Below, piece after piece: positions 45,002 to 59,133 of a stretch of DNA of 64,000 bases. Position 1 is the first letter of the stretch, and every line of letters begins with the position of its first letter. The notes under the pieces are model-generated. The model saw only the letters and a list, made by a program, of their open reading frames with translations. It did no database searches and had not been told where the DNA came from. The DNA lies in NCBI GenBank assembly GCA_027924645.1, contig BSBN01000040.1:3596001-3660000 (forward strand). Direction: 5' to 3'. A program made the translations under genes and the position numbers. Origin of the DNA: Cunninghamia lanceolata (lineage: Eukaryota > Streptophyta > Pinopsida > Cupressales > Cupressaceae).

Positions 45002-46539
45002 CTACTCTACATTTCCATCGAATTCTTCATCTATGGATGCCTCTTCAAATATTTTGCATCTAATTCCTTGGATGAGCTCATATGCTCTTAGAGCCTTGTC
45101 TATTTCTATTCTGTCTAGCACCTTGGACTTCTCATCTGCATGTTCTTGAGCCTTTAGTTGCTCTTTCAAAGATATCCACTTGTTCATTCGACTATCTAAC
45201 TTCTTATTATATGCCTCAATCTTAGACTTCATATGCATGGCTTTGTCAATAGTATGCTTAGAAAAATGCTGGATAGGATCCTCTACTATTAAGTGGAAAT
45301 TATCTTTAAATGCTTTGGTGGCAAACTCTTCATCTTGATTTTCAATCTTTCCTTCTATTTCACCTTCAAGAGTTTCCAAAATCTCCAGCTCCTCTGCCAT
45401 GATTTCATGCATCTTGATGTTGATATCCGTAGCTTTGGCATTGCATCTTTTCAATACACCAACCTCAAACCTTATATCTTCAAACCAATTATCTACTTGT
45501 GGAAGCATTTGAGGCGTCAAAACTTTCTTGATCATGAGGGTGTTTACATCTCTTTCTTCATATCTTTTAATGTAGTTTGATCTTGACCACTCTTTATCAG
45601 TCTTTGACCAACCTCTTTCTTTAGTTGATCTTCTTTGATTTTTATGTTGCTAGGCACATCCCAATTGGACAATGAGGTGTTCACTATTTCTTCTCCTTCC
45701 TTCAAAAATTTGGTAAACCATTTGTCCATCACCTATACCTGATGCTTCTAGACATCTAATCCTGCTATCTCCTATTGAGATATCAGTGCTAATAGTGTAG
45801 TAGCTGTGATCTAGATATTGGTTGGTGCTACTAATCCTTTCAAGAAAGCCTGTAATTGAGCAACTTTCTCCTTATACATTTTCTTCTTATCCTTAGCTTT
45901 CTTTATTCTGACCATGCTGTGAAGGAACAACCTTAGGATTCTCATTTTGTTGATCTTTATCCTGACTAGCCCCACTATCCTCATGCATCTTTTCTTGTTC
46001 AGAGTGTGGTTAATTAGCATTTGATGTGCCCATTGGTTCATCTTGGATCATGTCATCCCTAGGCATATCTTCAACTTGTTCTTTATGCAAAGTTGCCTCT
46101 TGGATGTTTTGTTGTCCTTGTGGTGGCTGAATGACTTGTTCATTTTGTACATCATCTTATACAAATACACCGTCAACTTGCTCTGGTTGCTGGCCTTGCA
46201 ACTGATCATCTGGATGAGGCTCTTGTTCATGTTTATCTTGAAGGTCCTCACCCACTCTTGTTTATGTATCAATGTTTTGTTCAGGTTTGTCTATTTGGAT
46301 ATCCTGATCATGTGTGCCCATATCCACATGGATATCCTACAATGCTTCCTCATCCTGAATATTATCATCTCTATTATCAACATCCATCTTGATGTTCTCT
46401 CCTTGTGTTTGGTTATTTTTAACAGTTTCTTCTCCTTTATCCCCACTCTCAGGATAATAAGTCAAATCTACTACCTTGGGGTCAGTCACTATCTCAATTA
46501 GGACATTCAAAGGTCCCAATGGCATTTCAGTATCATGGT
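45002..46539 (-). pseudogene. ORF1 of the Tat/Ogre-like element, 3' half
   Basis: This continues the minus-strand ORF1 that breaks off at 61528, once A2 is removed with its duplicated CATGG/TATGG. The upper part is acidic and Gln-rich (repeated DIQ/QQP stretches). The lower part (45002-45535, 177 codons open) is a charged helical, coiled-coil-like end: NWFEDIRFEVGVLKRC ... MNKWISLKEQLKAQEHADE, with its stop at 45002-45004. Several stops and frameshifts lie between. I know no domain. The layout of globular N-terminus, charged linker and helical C-terminus parallels family A ORF2. Confidence 0.55.
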
Positions 46540-47638
46540 GTTGGAAAGAGACACATTGTAGCTTCATGAATGTTGTCATTGATGGCAACAAAGTCCATCC
46601 TACACATCTGCAGGACATGGTGTGTCTCTACCGGGAGATAGATTGAAGAGTATTTTGGTCCGGTGACCAAGAACAGAGCATGCAACAAGGTTCGACAATC
46701 AGGTCTGGATCTCTTAGAGGAAGTATCTTTGTAAAATGTGGACTTGGGGAAGTCAAGAGGAGTACCATGACTAATATATTTTAGAGTTTGAGCCTCCGGT
46801 GATGATAGAATGAAAAGATATAAGCACCTGAGTGTTGGGTTCCTGATTGGCAGAGTAGACTGAGGAAGACCTGACTGGTAGAGCATCAAACCTTAATCCG
46901 GATGGGATATCGATGGTGATCAAGTTTCTTGAGGGATCATTCATGGTTGGCCGATATGATTGATGACTTCTATAAGCATCTTTTTGATATGCATCACTTA
47001 ATAAGTAAGGATTCAGCCGACAGAGCAGAGTTTGGGAAAATGTTGAGTATTTCAGATGCTGACTAGAAAGATGATTGAAATCATTAATGTGGATATATAT
47101 ACCTGATTGATTTCAGTATGAAGGTGTGTGTGGTGTATTGTATTGTATAAAGAAAAGCAGAGACAAGTGTGGAAGTAGTAATACAGGTCTGGTATGTGAT
47201 AGGATAGCAGCACCAAAGAAGAGGAAGAATAAAGTGCAGTAGATCAATGTATTGAGCCTAACTGGAACTGAACCTCAGCATATGTGGATGCTTCTCATTA
47301 GTTCAAGTATCTTTCATTGTAACTTATAGATAGTGAGTCTCTTGTAGGTAGTGAACCTCTTGTGAGTAGTGTGCTCGGGCAGTGAGCCCTAATTGGCAAG
47401 TGCCATTTTTGTATTTCTATTCTTCTAACAGAGAATACATTCTTGGGTTAGTCACCCTGTGGTTTTTCCCTTAACAGGGTTTTCCACGTCAAAATCTTTG
47501 TGTTATGTGTATTGATTTTGTTTCTACTCTCATGGTTATGGATGCTTATTTGTTTTGATGCTACACTAGTTGTTAAAGAAGAACAAAAAGTTAAATTAAC
47601 TTAGATAACTGATTCACCCCCCCTCTCAGTTATCAACA
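46540..47638 (+). repeat. 5' LTR of A2
   Basis: TGTTGGAAAGAGACAC...CAGTTATCAACA, followed by ATTGGTATCAGAGC. Confidence 0.9.
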
Positions 47639-47640
47639 AT

Positions 47641-47652
47641 TGGTATCAGAGC
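47641..47652 (+). promoter_or_regulatory. Primer-binding site of A2
   Basis: TGGTATCAGAGC lies two bases after the LTR end, as in A1. Confidence 0.9.
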
Positions 47653-47703
47653 TAAGTTCCTCCAAACAGAGCCTAACAGCTTGAGGAAGATCTGGGCATC
47701 TCA

Positions 47704-48885
47704 ATGGATATGTATGGTATGAGGGAACAACTTCAGTCTACCCTCGATGATCTTGAATAGCCTCACTCTGAAGCAAATAACTTAAGGGAAAGACTCAAAC
47801 AAGCTGATGATTTCATAAATGAACTTAAGGAGAAACTGAGTATCTCTATGAAAAAGAGAAAGGAACTACTTCAACAATTAGCAAGTCAGAATGAAGCCAA
47901 TGATGCAAATGAAGATCTGAATGAGAAGAACAAATTATGTGAGAAGCTATCAAAAGAGGTCATTATGGTAAGACATGAAATAGAATCAGGGGTTATGAAA
48001 TTCACCCAATAAATTGAAGAGAAGAGAAAAACTAAAGATAATCTGAAACAATCTCTCAAAGAGAAATCAGAAGACTGCCACAAAATGGATAGAATAATCA
48101 GGCATTTGGAATGTGATCTGGAAGAAGCTAGAGATAATGAAGAACAACTTGAAAATCAGGTTGACACTCTAAAAAGAGATCTTCAAACAACAAATGAATA
48201 CAAAGAGAAATTTAAGATAAGCTCTGCTCAGCTTGAAGTTCTTCTTGAAAGCTAAAAGAGAGTAGATGACAAGCAAGGCTTGGGGTATGAGAAAGGTGAA
48301 AGCTTCAGATCTAGTCAAAAGAACTTTGGATTAGGAAATCCAAGGAATAGGCCTAGAAGACCTCCGGTAAGGCAACCTAATGCTCAAAGATATCCATCCT
48401 TCAATGGATACTGCCACAATTGTAATAAATTTGGTCATAAAGCAAATCAATGTAGAAGAAGAATGAATCAGACTAATTCATCCTTCTCCAGACAGTGTTT
48501 TAATTGCAAAAGGTTTGGTCACAAATCTCATGAGTGTAGAAAGATGCAAATGAACAATTCATTCAATGGTAGATGCTTTGCATGCAATAGAATGGGACAT
48601 ATGGCTAATCAGTGTAGATCAAGAGGATATCAGTCAAATATGCAAAGAAATGTTGTTTTCTACAATTGTAATAGATATGGTCATATTGCCAAACTCTGCA
48701 AAAGTAAGAATCAGGACAAAAAGGGTCCAGTGCATCATAATCAAAACCAAGACAAAGGAAAAGGAAAAGTAGATGCAGATGAAATTCAAAGGGAGATGAA
48801 CAAGATTTGGGTAAAGAGGAGTACAGAAAATGTTGGGGATGGATCCACACAAGAATTTGGTGTTGATATTCCTTCCAAAAACTAA
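47704..48885 (+). pseudogene. gag: A2 Gag-like coiled-coil/zinc-knuckle protein, broken
   Basis: Homologous to the A1 ORF from MDMYGMREQL to the same C-terminus (WVKRSTENVGDG). It has stops at 47758-47760 (TAG), about 48010 (TAA) and about 48255 (TAA). The last 201 codons (48280-48885) are open and keep three intact CX2CX4HX4C knuckles. The fourth has lost its first Cys (FYNCNRYGH). Length and spacing match A1. Confidence 0.8.
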
Positions 48886-49291
48886 ATAGATGAGCTCTGG
48901 CTCAGGGGGAGTCTCAAAAGAAAACAAGTTCTCCCAGCCAGTCAATTGGTGCCTGAAATTGGCACATGGAAAGTTGCGGATTAAAGGGTTCTCAGAGAAA
49001 CATCTAAATTTTCCTTGGTAAAGATATGGAAGATCCGCAAGAAGTTTAGAAGAGGTTAATCTTCCTAGATTGTTCTGGTTTAATAATCATCTGGTAAGAA
49101 CAAGATTCTCACAGTTAGATCCGGTATGACTCAAATTTGAGGTATCTTGATCAGTGGATAAGTGGAATGATTTGGAAAAGATAGATAGATAGCTAATAGT
49201 GCATACCAATGATCTAGAAAGATCTCTCTCGGAACAAGGAAAACAAGGCAACTAGAATAACTTAGGTTGTGCATTTATTGCAAAATGGAAT

Positions 49292-49314
49292 TAGGGTTTG
49301 CACAGAAATAAAAG
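49292..49314 (+). promoter_or_regulatory. Promoter-like block in the A2 spacer
   Basis: TAGGGTTT (49292-49299) and AATAAAAG (49307-49314) occupy the same place as the telo-box-like and TATA-like elements of A1, about 200 bases before the ORF2 ATG. A3 keeps the AATAAAAG part on its strand near 57450. Confidence 0.35.
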
Positions 49315-49512
49315 GGTTCTTTGGTTCATCATTTGCACATTTGCATTTGAAAAGAAAAGAGAAGGAGCTCTACAACAAGTTATCTCAATCCTCTCAAAGA
49401 TCAAACTGCAGAAGTTGATTCATCCAAGCAACTCGATCCGGCTCATATCATGAACCCTAGAAGCGTAAGAGGTATTTTTCACTCTTGAAATCTCTCTCTG
49501 AATCTTTGAAAA

Positions 49513-52500
49513 ATGGCTACTCCGAATGTTGTGAAGATTACTGATAGGCCGCGCCCTAAATTCAAGAAACATCCCTATAAATCCCTAGAAGTTGATCCCC
49601 TAGGCGCATTTTCAAGCATTCCGCATGGGGTTTTGCATGTAGAAGATGTTAGGGCATATATTCATTCAAACATTGAGGAATTTGGAGAATCCAAGCTAAT
49701 GGATATCTATCACAATTAGTTAATAGATGATGCTTTTGAACTCAAACCTCAGTACAAGGCTATCTGGGACAAGCATTTTGGACATTGTATCCATTTTCCC
49801 TATTTTGCAGAAGATGAATGGGTCCGGTATGTTTTGAGCAGAGTACATGACAACTTCATGTAGTTGAATAGACCATTTAAGATCACAAAAGATGCTATTA
49901 GGGTGGTAACCGGTTTACACTCATCTGGAGGGTTACCTGTTCTCAAATCAGTAAAAAACCAAACTGTGAGTGAGGCTACCGGATCAAAATTTGACAAGAG
50001 AGCAATGACAATAGAAGATATCACTGATCCAGATATCAAGTTTGCCTCCATGATAATTGGTTACAAGATATATCACTCCACTAGGGAAAATTTAGTACTC
50101 GAAACTACAATTTACACTGCTTATCAAATGCTAAGAGATAATGCTGACTATGATCTTTGTGAGCTTCTCTTGAATCAATTATTGGAGAACTTGTAGAAAA
50201 TTAAGAAGGATAAAAAGAATTCATTCAAGTATGGTGACTTGATACTTTGCCTATTCTTCTATTATATGAATGAGCTACTTGGAACTAGTGGTTGGATATG
50301 GCAAAATAACAGACTAGTAGCCATACAAATTAGAGATTATTTGCATGGAATTGGTGATGCCAAGGCACAGAATACAACACTCTAGGGCTACTTCAAGAAT
50401 TTTCAGAGTATGATGCAAGCTAGATAAAGAATCCCTCAATCATTAGTTGAGAAGTACAAGGATACAGTGTGCTTTATGGTGGACACTGATCAATGCCTGA
50501 TGGAGGCAGTGGAACCTAGAATAGTGTGGATCATGCCAATGGGGTATGAAGTTGATGAGAAAATCCTAGAGCTACATGTCCAACACCTACTGAGTCAACC
50601 CAAGGATCCTAAGGTAGAAAGGTTTGGAAACTACCAAGAGCTGAGTGTAAAAGTTCATGTTGAACTTAGACAGCTAGAGATTAAGAGAAAAGTAAGAAGG
50701 GAAGCAAAAGAATTTTCCAAAAGGCATGGATTATCAAAAGAGGCAGTTGATGCAAATAGAGAGAAGATGGAAAGGGAAGAGAAAGAGAAACAAGATACAG
50801 AAAAGGAAAGTGATCCGGTGCAAGCCCCTTCCTGGACCAGATCCTCCAAGAGCTCTGCACCTGCCACCTCTAAGAGCTAAAAGGCATCAAAACCGGAAGC
50901 CCAGACATCTGGAAAGGAGAGAAAATAACAAAGAAAAAGGCAACAAGATCCTATACAAGTCAGAAGGATGATGAAGAAACTGAAACTGATGAGGAAGTCA
51001 AGAAAATGAAGAAGAAGAAGAAAACATCTGGTGAACCTACTACCGGTCAAGACAAGGAAGAGAAGGAAGAAGAATTTGTTGAAAAGCCTACTCTCCACAT
51101 TGATGATATAATCAAATCAGTCACTGTGGATGGGAACTTGAAACCAATGACTAAGTTCTATGATGATTATAGTGAAACTAATTAGAAGATCCTACAAGAA
51201 GTTACAGTCAGGTATTTAAACATCTACAACAAAGCATTCATTAAAATTATATCTTTGATTCCTAAAAGTCTAGAAAAGGAACTTGAAATAAGAAAGAACA
51301 ATGCCATGGGAAAAGACCTAGAAATCTAGGAGCAGATTGCTATCCAACTTTATCCCTCCATCACTCCAAAGCAAATAAACATGGTCTTCAAAGATTGCAA
51401 GGATGAGTTCTAGAGCAAAGCTAGAATGAATCAGCTTATGCTTGGAGAAACTGATAAAGTGGCAAAAGAAACAGAAGATATCCTCTCTTTTAAAAGATTC
51501 AATCTTCCTATTATAGAGGACTTAGGTGATGAACCCTCTACCATGGATGACAAAGGAGAATCTACTGAGATAGTTGTAGAAGAGACAAAGGAAGGTGAGG
51601 AGAAAACTGAGAATCTAGATTCCTCTATTCCAGAAGAGGAAGTCCTTAAAGAAGCAAATATTTCTCATCTAGTTTCCCCTACAGACTTTGGATCTAAAGG
51701 AGAAGAAAGAATAGAGGAGCAAACCAGTCAAGAAAAAGAAGTAAAGGAAAGGGAAAAAAACCAAATAGAGAAGACCCCAGGAGACAGTTCTAAGACTACA
51801 GAAGGGAAGAAGACTCTGTCTCCAGCAAGAGACACTACAGAAACTGTCAAAGATTTCTTGACCAAAGAGATGATGGAATTTGATGAATTGGAACTACTTC
51901 AAGGACCATTCAACTTTGATTCCCTCTCCCCAGTTCAAACCATGAAGATAGCATCCTTTACTCAAGCAAAGGAAAAAGAAAAACTTCTAAAGTCTCACAT
52001 GGAAGACTGTGAGCTCATAGAAACTACATCCGATGTATTGGAGAAGATCATGCCATCCTTTCAGAAGGATCTCTCAGCCTCCTCATCCGATAATCTAAAA
52101 TCTCTTGTAAATTCTGTTCATACGCATTTTGATTCCTTAGAGAAGTCAGCAGAAGAAAAGGTTTGGAAGGAATTTTTGGGAAAGAGATTCTCTGAAATAC
52201 AAGGACTAATAACAAATGATAGAAGAAATTTGGATATTGAAATAAAGAGCCTAGAGAATGCTCTTAAAGATGGTGGTGATCTATACAAATTTTTTCTATC
52301 TTGGTCCACTATAAAAACAGACATCACCAAGAAAGTGAAAGAACAAGAGAGCAAACTATCAAGTTTATCTCAAGGTTTTGATCCTCTCACTTCTTCCATA
52401 ATAAATCAAGAGTGTCAGACTATTGTAGTCATAAATGAAATAAAGAAGCTTGAGAAGGAGAAGAAAAATAGATAAAGCAAGTTAAGTGAAATTAGAGGGA

Positions 52501-52712
52501 TAATTATCCCTAAATTAGAGGCCATGCATGAGGCCCTATCTGATGCTCAGACCATAGCCTGGACCAGTGATCCGACAGATCTAAAGAGGGCAGAAGCTTT
52601 TGCATTCCTGTTGAGTGATCACATCTCAATTTTGGACAGGATGAAGCAAAGTTGGGCAACATAATTTGTCCAGTTGAAGACAACTTTTGCAAATATACTT
52701 CGGTATATGTAA
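49513..52712 (+). pseudogene. A2 ORF2, broken copy of the unknown family A protein
   Basis: It starts MATPNVVKITDRPRP and ends near LRYM with the stop at 52710-52712. It carries the same TAG as A1 at the matching codon (50194-50196, after ENL), plus stops at about 49718, 49861, 50384, 50425 and 50878, and a frameshift near 50925. The last large open part (51426-52475) has a longer acidic, Glu-rich insert than A1. Conservation over the whole length confirms that this ORF is a standard part of the family. Confidence 0.75.
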
Positions 52713-52741
52713 GTATTTTATGTATATATATTTATGCGGTC

Positions 52742-53819
52742 TGTTGATAATTGAGAGGGGGGGTGAATCAGTTATCTTAATTATTTCTACTTTCTAAACT
52801 TTCTTAATAATTAATGCAGTATCAATTCAAATAAGCAAGCATAACCATGAAATGGAAATACACATGACATAATATTTTTGACATGGAAACCCTATTAAGG
52901 GAGAAAACCATGGGGTGATTAACCCAAGATTGTATTCTCTGTTAGAAGAATAGAAATACAAAAATGGCACTTGCCAATTAGGACTTACTGCCTGAGCACA
53001 CTACTCACAAGAGACTCATTGTCTAGAAGTTGTAACAAGAATAATAAGATACTTGAACTGACATGAAGCATCCACACATGCTAGAGTTTAGTTCCAGTTA
53101 GGCTCAGTAAACTGATCTACTGCACTTCATCCTTCCTCTTCTTTTGTTTTGCTGTCCATTCACATACCAGACCTTCCTTACTGCTTTCACTCTGCTCTTC
53201 TCCTTTTGTTAACACACCACACTGTCCAACTCTGACTTGTCTTATTGAAATCCATCTGGTATATATATCCGCACAAAGAATTTCATCCTCTTTCTAGTCG
53301 GCATCTGGAATAGTCAATATTTCCCAACCTTTTTTCTGTCGGCTGAATCCTTGCTTCCCAAGTGATGTGGATCAAAAATAAACTTATATAAGTTGTCTAA
53401 TAAGTTGGCCAATCATGAATGATACCTTAGGAATCTTTATCATCATCAACATCTCATCTGGAATAACTTCTAATGCTCTGCCTGTCAGTTCTTTCTCTGT
53501 CTATTCTACCAAACTGGACCCCAGTACTTAGAAGCTTATATCTCTTTACTCTTTCAACACTGGAGGCTCAAACCCTAGAATCTATCAGTCAAGATACTCC
53601 TCTTGACTTTCCCAAGTCCATACTTTCCAAGGATACTTCCTCTAATAGATCCGGACCTGACTATCAGACCTTCTACACGCTCTGTTCTTGCTTACCGAAC
53701 CTGTAAGCTCTTCAATCTAACTTCTAGTAGAGACACACCATATCCTGCGGATGTGTGGGATGATCTTTGTTGCCATCAATGACAACAATCATGAAGCTCA
53801 AATGTGTCTCTTTCCAACA
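52742..53819 (-). repeat. 3' LTR of A3
   Basis: On the minus strand it starts TGTTGGAAAGAGACAC and ends ...CAATTATCAACA. The PPT (AAAGGGGGAGAT on the minus strand, 53820-53831) is adjacent. Confidence 0.9.
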
Positions 53820-53843
53820 ATCTCCCCCTTTGGCATTGATGGC

Positions 53844-53871
53844 AACACTTAGTGAAAAATGACTAAGTGTT
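53844..53871 (-). other. Conserved hairpin upstream of the A3 PPT
   Basis: The same perfect 10-bp stem and 8-base loop as in A1, 12 bases before the PPT. Confidence 0.6.
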
Positions 53872-54064
53872 ATACTATACTCCCCCTTTGTTGATGCTTT
53901 CTTCTAATGTACACTTTACCGGAGCTCCCCCTTAGCTAGATTCCATATTTTTCACTGTTCCTCACTCCCCCTTTGACATCAATGGCAAAGGGTAGGGTCC
54001 ACATACCAAAATTGCCCAAAAATTCAACTCTACTTAGCCGCATAAGTATATAGACAGGTTTTAC

Positions 54065-57000
54065 TTACATATACTGTAATATGTCTACAAAGGTTGTCTT
54101 CAGCTGTACAGCTTGTGTCTCCCAACTCTGCTTCATCTGGTCCAAAATTGAGATATGACCACTCAGTAGGAATGCAAAAGCTTCTGCCCTCTTGAGATCT
54201 ATTGGATCAGAGGTCCGGGCTGTGGTCTGAGCATCTGTTAGGGCCTCATGCATGGCCTCTAATTTGGGAATAATCACCCCTCTAAGCTCACTCATCCTAT
54301 TTATTATGTTCTTCCTCTCCTTTTCATGTTTCTTAATCTCATTCATGACTACAATAATTTGACATTCTTGATTTACTATGGATAGAGTGAGAGGATCAAA
54401 ATTTTGTGAGAGGTTTAACAGTTTATCCTCTTGTTCCTTTACTTTCTTCTCAATATCCTTGGTCACTTTAGGCCAAGATAAACAAAATTTGTAGAAATCT
54501 CCACCATCCTTGAGAGCATTGTCCAAGTTCTTTATTCCAATATCCAAAACTCTCCTATCATTTGCTATTATGCCTTGTAACCTAAGAATCTCTTATCTAA
54601 AAACTCTTTCTGAACCTTTGCTTCAGCTGACTTTTCCAATGACTCAAAGTGAGTGTTAACAGAGTTTTGAGATTACCGGATGTGGAGGCTGAAGAGTCCT
54701 TTTGGAAGGAAGGCATAATCTTCTCTAAGACACTGGATGCAGCTTCTATGAGCTCACAATCTACCAGGTGCGACTTTAGAATTTTTTCTTTTGCCTTTGC
54801 TTGGGTGAAGGATGCTAGCTTCATGGTTTGCATCAGAGAGAGGAATCAAAATTGAATGGACCTTGAAGCAACTCCAGTTCATCAAATTCCATCATCTCTT
54901 TGGTCAAGAAGTCCTTGACTGCTTCTGCTGTGTCTCTTGCCGGAGACAGAACTTTCTCTACTTCTGCAACCTTAGTACTGTCATCTGTGGTCTTTTCTAT
55001 TTGACCTTCTTCCTGTCCCTTCACTTTTTCTCCCTTCTCCTTTGTTCTTACTTCTCGTTTAGATCCGGAGACTACAGGAGAATCTAGGTTTACTTCTCCT
55101 TGGACTTCCTCTTTCAGAGTAGAGGAATCTAAGTCCTTACCTTTTTCTTCACTTATCTCCTTAACCTCTTCTACTACCGTCTCAGTGGTTTCTTCCTTAT
55201 CGCCCATAGCAGAGGGCTTATCACTTATGTCCTCTATAGTTGGAATGTTGAATTTTTTGTATGCATTCTGGAGGATCTCTTTTGTCTCTTTGGCTATTTT
55301 GTCAGTTTCATCGAGCATAAGCTAATTCATTCTAGCTTTGCTCCAGAACTCATCCTTGCAGTCTTTGAAGATCATATTCATTTGCTTCAAAGTGATTGAA
55401 GGAAAGAGCTAAATGGCTATCTGTTCCCGGATCTCAAGATCCTTTGCCCTAGCATTATTCTTTCTTATCTCTAATTCCTTCTCTAGGCTTTTGGGGATGA
55501 GAGATATGATTTCAATAAAAGCTTTATTACATACATTCAAATACTTAACTGTGGCTTCCTCCAGAATCTTTTTATCTGCTTCATTGTATGCATCATAGAA
55601 TTTTTTATTGGTTGCAGGTTCCCATACATAGTGACTGCTTTAACTACATCATCTAAGGATAGAGTGGACATTTCAACAAATTCTTCTACCATCTCTTCCT
55701 TGTCTTCACCAGTAGAGGGTTCACCGGAAGATTTCTTCTTCTTCTTCAGTTTCTTTACCTCCTCATCTGATTCAGTTTCTACATCATCCTTCTAGCTAAC
55801 ATAGGACCTTGTTGCCTTTTTCTTTGTTTTCTTTTCTCCTTTTTTGGATGTCTGGACTTTTGGTTTTAATGCCTTTGAGCTTTTATCAGAGGTAGGTGCA
55901 GCCCTTTTAGAGGATCTGGTCCGGGAGGGAGCTTTTACCGGATCACTTTCCTTTGCTGCTTCTTTCTTCTCTTTCTCTGCTCTTTCCATCTTTTCTCTAT
56001 TTGTATCAAGTGCCTCCTTGGATATTCCAAATCTCTTAGCAACTTCTTCAGCTTCCCTTCTCACTTTCCTTTTTGTCTCCAGTTGTCTAAGTTCCACATG
56101 AATCTTTACACTTAATTCTTCAAAGGTTCCAAACCTTTTTGCCTTGGGATCCTTGGGTTGACTAAGCATATGTTGAACATGTAGCTCAACAATTTTCTCA
56201 TCCACTTCATACCCCATTGGCATGATCCACACTGTTCTTGGCTCCACTGCCTCCATTAGGCACTGATCAATTTCTACCATAAAGCATATTGTATCTTTAT
56301 ATTTTTCAACTAAAGATTTGGGGATTCTCTCTCTTGCTTGCATCATGCTCTAAAAATTTTTGAAATAGCCCTAGAGAGCTGTATTTTGTGCCTTGGCATC
56401 ACCAAGCCCATGTATATAATCTTTGATTTGAATAGCTACTGGTCTATCATTCTGCCATACCTAGCCACTGGATCCGGGAAGCTCATTCATGTAATAAAAG
56501 AATAGGCAGAGTATCAAGCCACCATACTTGGAGGAGTTCTTCTTGTCCTTCTTTATCTTTTGCAAATTTTCCAAAAGTTGGCTTAGAAGAAGTTCATGCA
56601 GATCATAGTCAGCATTTTCTTTTAGCATCTGATAGACTATATAAACTGCAGTTCCCGATACTGAATTTTCCCTACTGGAGTGATAAATCTTGTAACCAAT
56701 TATCATGGATGCAAATTTGACATCTGGATTAGTGATATCTTTAATTGTCATAGCTCTCATGTCAAATTTTGATCCGGTTGCATCACTTACTGTCTGATTC
56801 TTGACAGATTTGAGAATAGGTATCCCACTAGATGAGTGTAGGCTGGTTACTACCCTAATTGCATCTTTGGTGATTTTAAATGGTCTATTCAACCATAAGA
56901 AATTGTCATGCACTCTGCTCAATACATACCGGACCCATTCATCTTCTTCAAAACAGGGGAAATGAATGCACTGTGCAAAATGCTTCTCCCAGATGGCTTT

Positions 57001-57243
57001 ATATTGAGGTTTGATCTCAAAAGAATCATCTATTAACTGCTTGTGATAGATATCCATTAACTTTGATTCCCCAAATTCTTCAATGCTTGCATGAATGTAA
57101 ACCCTAACATCTTCTACATGCAGAACCCCATGCGGAATGCTTGAAAAGGTGCCTAGGGGATCAACTTCTAGAGATTTATATGGATGCTTCTTAAATTTAG
57201 GGTGAGGTCTATCAGAGATCTTCACAACATTCAGAGTAGCCAT
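54065..57243 (-). pseudogene. A3 ORF2, broken
   Basis: It starts MATLNVVKISDRPHP (ATG at 57243) and ends ...ILQYM at 54065. The first 260 codons are open and include CAA (56560-56562) where A1 and A2 have TAG, so the frame is continuous there (ENLQKIKK). Further stops follow at about 56460, 56390, 56350 and 55790, with frameshifts near 55700-55320, 54833 and 54570. Open parts are 55792-56346, 54833-55318 and 54065-54547. The globular, basic-linker, acidic and helical layout is as in A1. Confidence 0.75.
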
Positions 57244-57886
57244 TTCCAAAAAGATTTTATAGAGAGATATTCAGCAATGAAAAATACCTTTTTCGTTTCT
57301 AGGGTTCACTGAAAGAGCTGGATTTGATTAGCTGGATGAAACAATTTCAATGGTTGATCTTTGAGAGTTGAGATAATTTGATGCAGATCTCCTTTTTCTT
57401 TTCTTCTTGAGTGCAAATGTGCAAATGACGAACGGATGAACTCTTTTATTTCTAGGAAAGCCCCAATTTTCACCCTGCAATAAATGCGCAACCTAATTCA
57501 TTCTGGTTTACCTTGTTTATCTTATTTGGAGACATAACTTTTTTGGATCACTGAGACAGACTTTAGAGTTATTCTTGGAGAATAGTGATAATCTATCTTC
57601 CTTTCACTAATCATTTGATCTATCCGCAGATCAAGATTCCATAGTTTGAATCATGTCAGGTTTAACTGTGAGAGATCTACTTCTCACTGGATGACTGAGG
57701 AACCGGATTAGTCCTCTACCTGTTTAAAACTTCTTGCGAATCTTTCATATCTTACTCACAATTTACTTGGATGTTTCTCTGAGAGCCCTTTAATCCGCAA
57801 TTTTCCTTGTGCCAATTCTGGCACCAATTGACTGGCTGGGGGATAATGTTTTTCTTTGAGACTCCCCCTGAGCCACAACTCACCTT

Positions 57887-59068
57887 TTAGTTTTTGGAAG
57901 GAATATCAGCACCAGAGTCTGGTGTAGATCCATCCCCTACATTCTCTGTACTTTTCTTCACCCAGATCTTGTTCATTTCACTTTGAACTTCATCTACATT
58001 TACTTTTTGTTTTCCCTTGTCTTGATTCTGATTATGATGTGCCAGACCTCTTTTGTCTTGATTCTTGCTTCTATAGAATTTGGCAATATGACCGGATCTA
58101 TTGTAAATTTGGTAAACAAGATTTCTTTGCATATTTGATTGATATCCTCTTGATCTGCATTGATTAGCCATGTGACCCATTCTATTGCATGCAAAGCATC
58201 TACCATTGAATGAATTATTCATTTACATATTTCTACATTCATGAGATTTGTGGCCATACCTTTTACAATTGAAACACTATCCGGAGAAAGATGTATTAGT
58301 CTGATTCATTATATTTCTACACTGATTAGCTCTATGACCAAAGTTATTGTAGTTGTGGCAGTATCCATTGAAGGATGGATATCTTTGAGCATTAGGCTGT
58401 CTTACCAGAGGTCTTCTAGGCCTATTCCTTGGATTTTCTGATCCAAAATTCTTCTGACCAGATCTAGAGCTTTCTCCTTTCTCATATCCCAAACCACACT
58501 TGTCATCTACCCTCTTTTGACTTTTAAGAAGAACTTCAAGTTGAGTAGAACTTATCTTGAATTTCTCTTTATATTCATTTGTTGTTTGAAGATCCCTTTT
58601 AAGAGAGACAATTTGATCCTCAAGTTTTTCTTCATTATCTTTAGTATCTTCAAGATCAAATTCAAGATGTCTGATAATTCTATCCATCTTGTGGCAATCT
58701 TCTAATTTTTCCTTAAGAGAATGTCTTAGATCATCTTCAATTTTTCTTTTCTCTTCAATCTCTTGGGTAAACTTCATAGCTCCTGATTCCATTTCATGTC
58801 TTACCATAATGATTTCTTTTGATAACTTTTCACATAACTTGGTTTTCTCCTTCAGATCTCCATTTGTATCATTAGCTTCACCTTGTGTTGCCAGTTGCTG
58901 AAGTAGCTCCTTTCTCTTTTTCATAGAGAGACTTAGTTTCTCTTTTAATTCATTTATGAAATCATCAGCCTATTTGAGTCTTTCCTTCAATTCATTGATT
59001 TCAAAATTTGACTGCTCAAGATCATCTAGGGCAGAGTTAAGTTGCTCCTTCATACTATATGCATCCAT
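57887..59068 (-). pseudogene. gag: A3 Gag-like coiled-coil/zinc-knuckle protein, broken
   Basis: ATG at 59068 (MDAYSMKEQL). Stops at about 58972, 58277-58279 and 58223. The coiled coil is kept. The first knuckle has lost one Cys (YCHNYNNFGH), the second is interrupted by a stop just before it, the third is intact (CFACNRMGHMANQC) and the fourth is degraded (YQIYNRSGH). The C-terminus matches A1, including DSGAD. Confidence 0.8.
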
Positions 59069-59119
59069 TTGAATTCCCAGGTCTTCCTCAAGCTATTAGG
59101 CTCTGTTGAGAGGTACTTG

Positions 59120-59131
59120 GCTCTAATACGA
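59120..59131 (-). promoter_or_regulatory. Mutated primer-binding site of A3
   Basis: On the minus strand TCGTATTAGAGC, two changes from TGGTATCAGAGC, next to the 5' LTR. Confidence 0.8.
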
Positions 59132-59133
59132 AT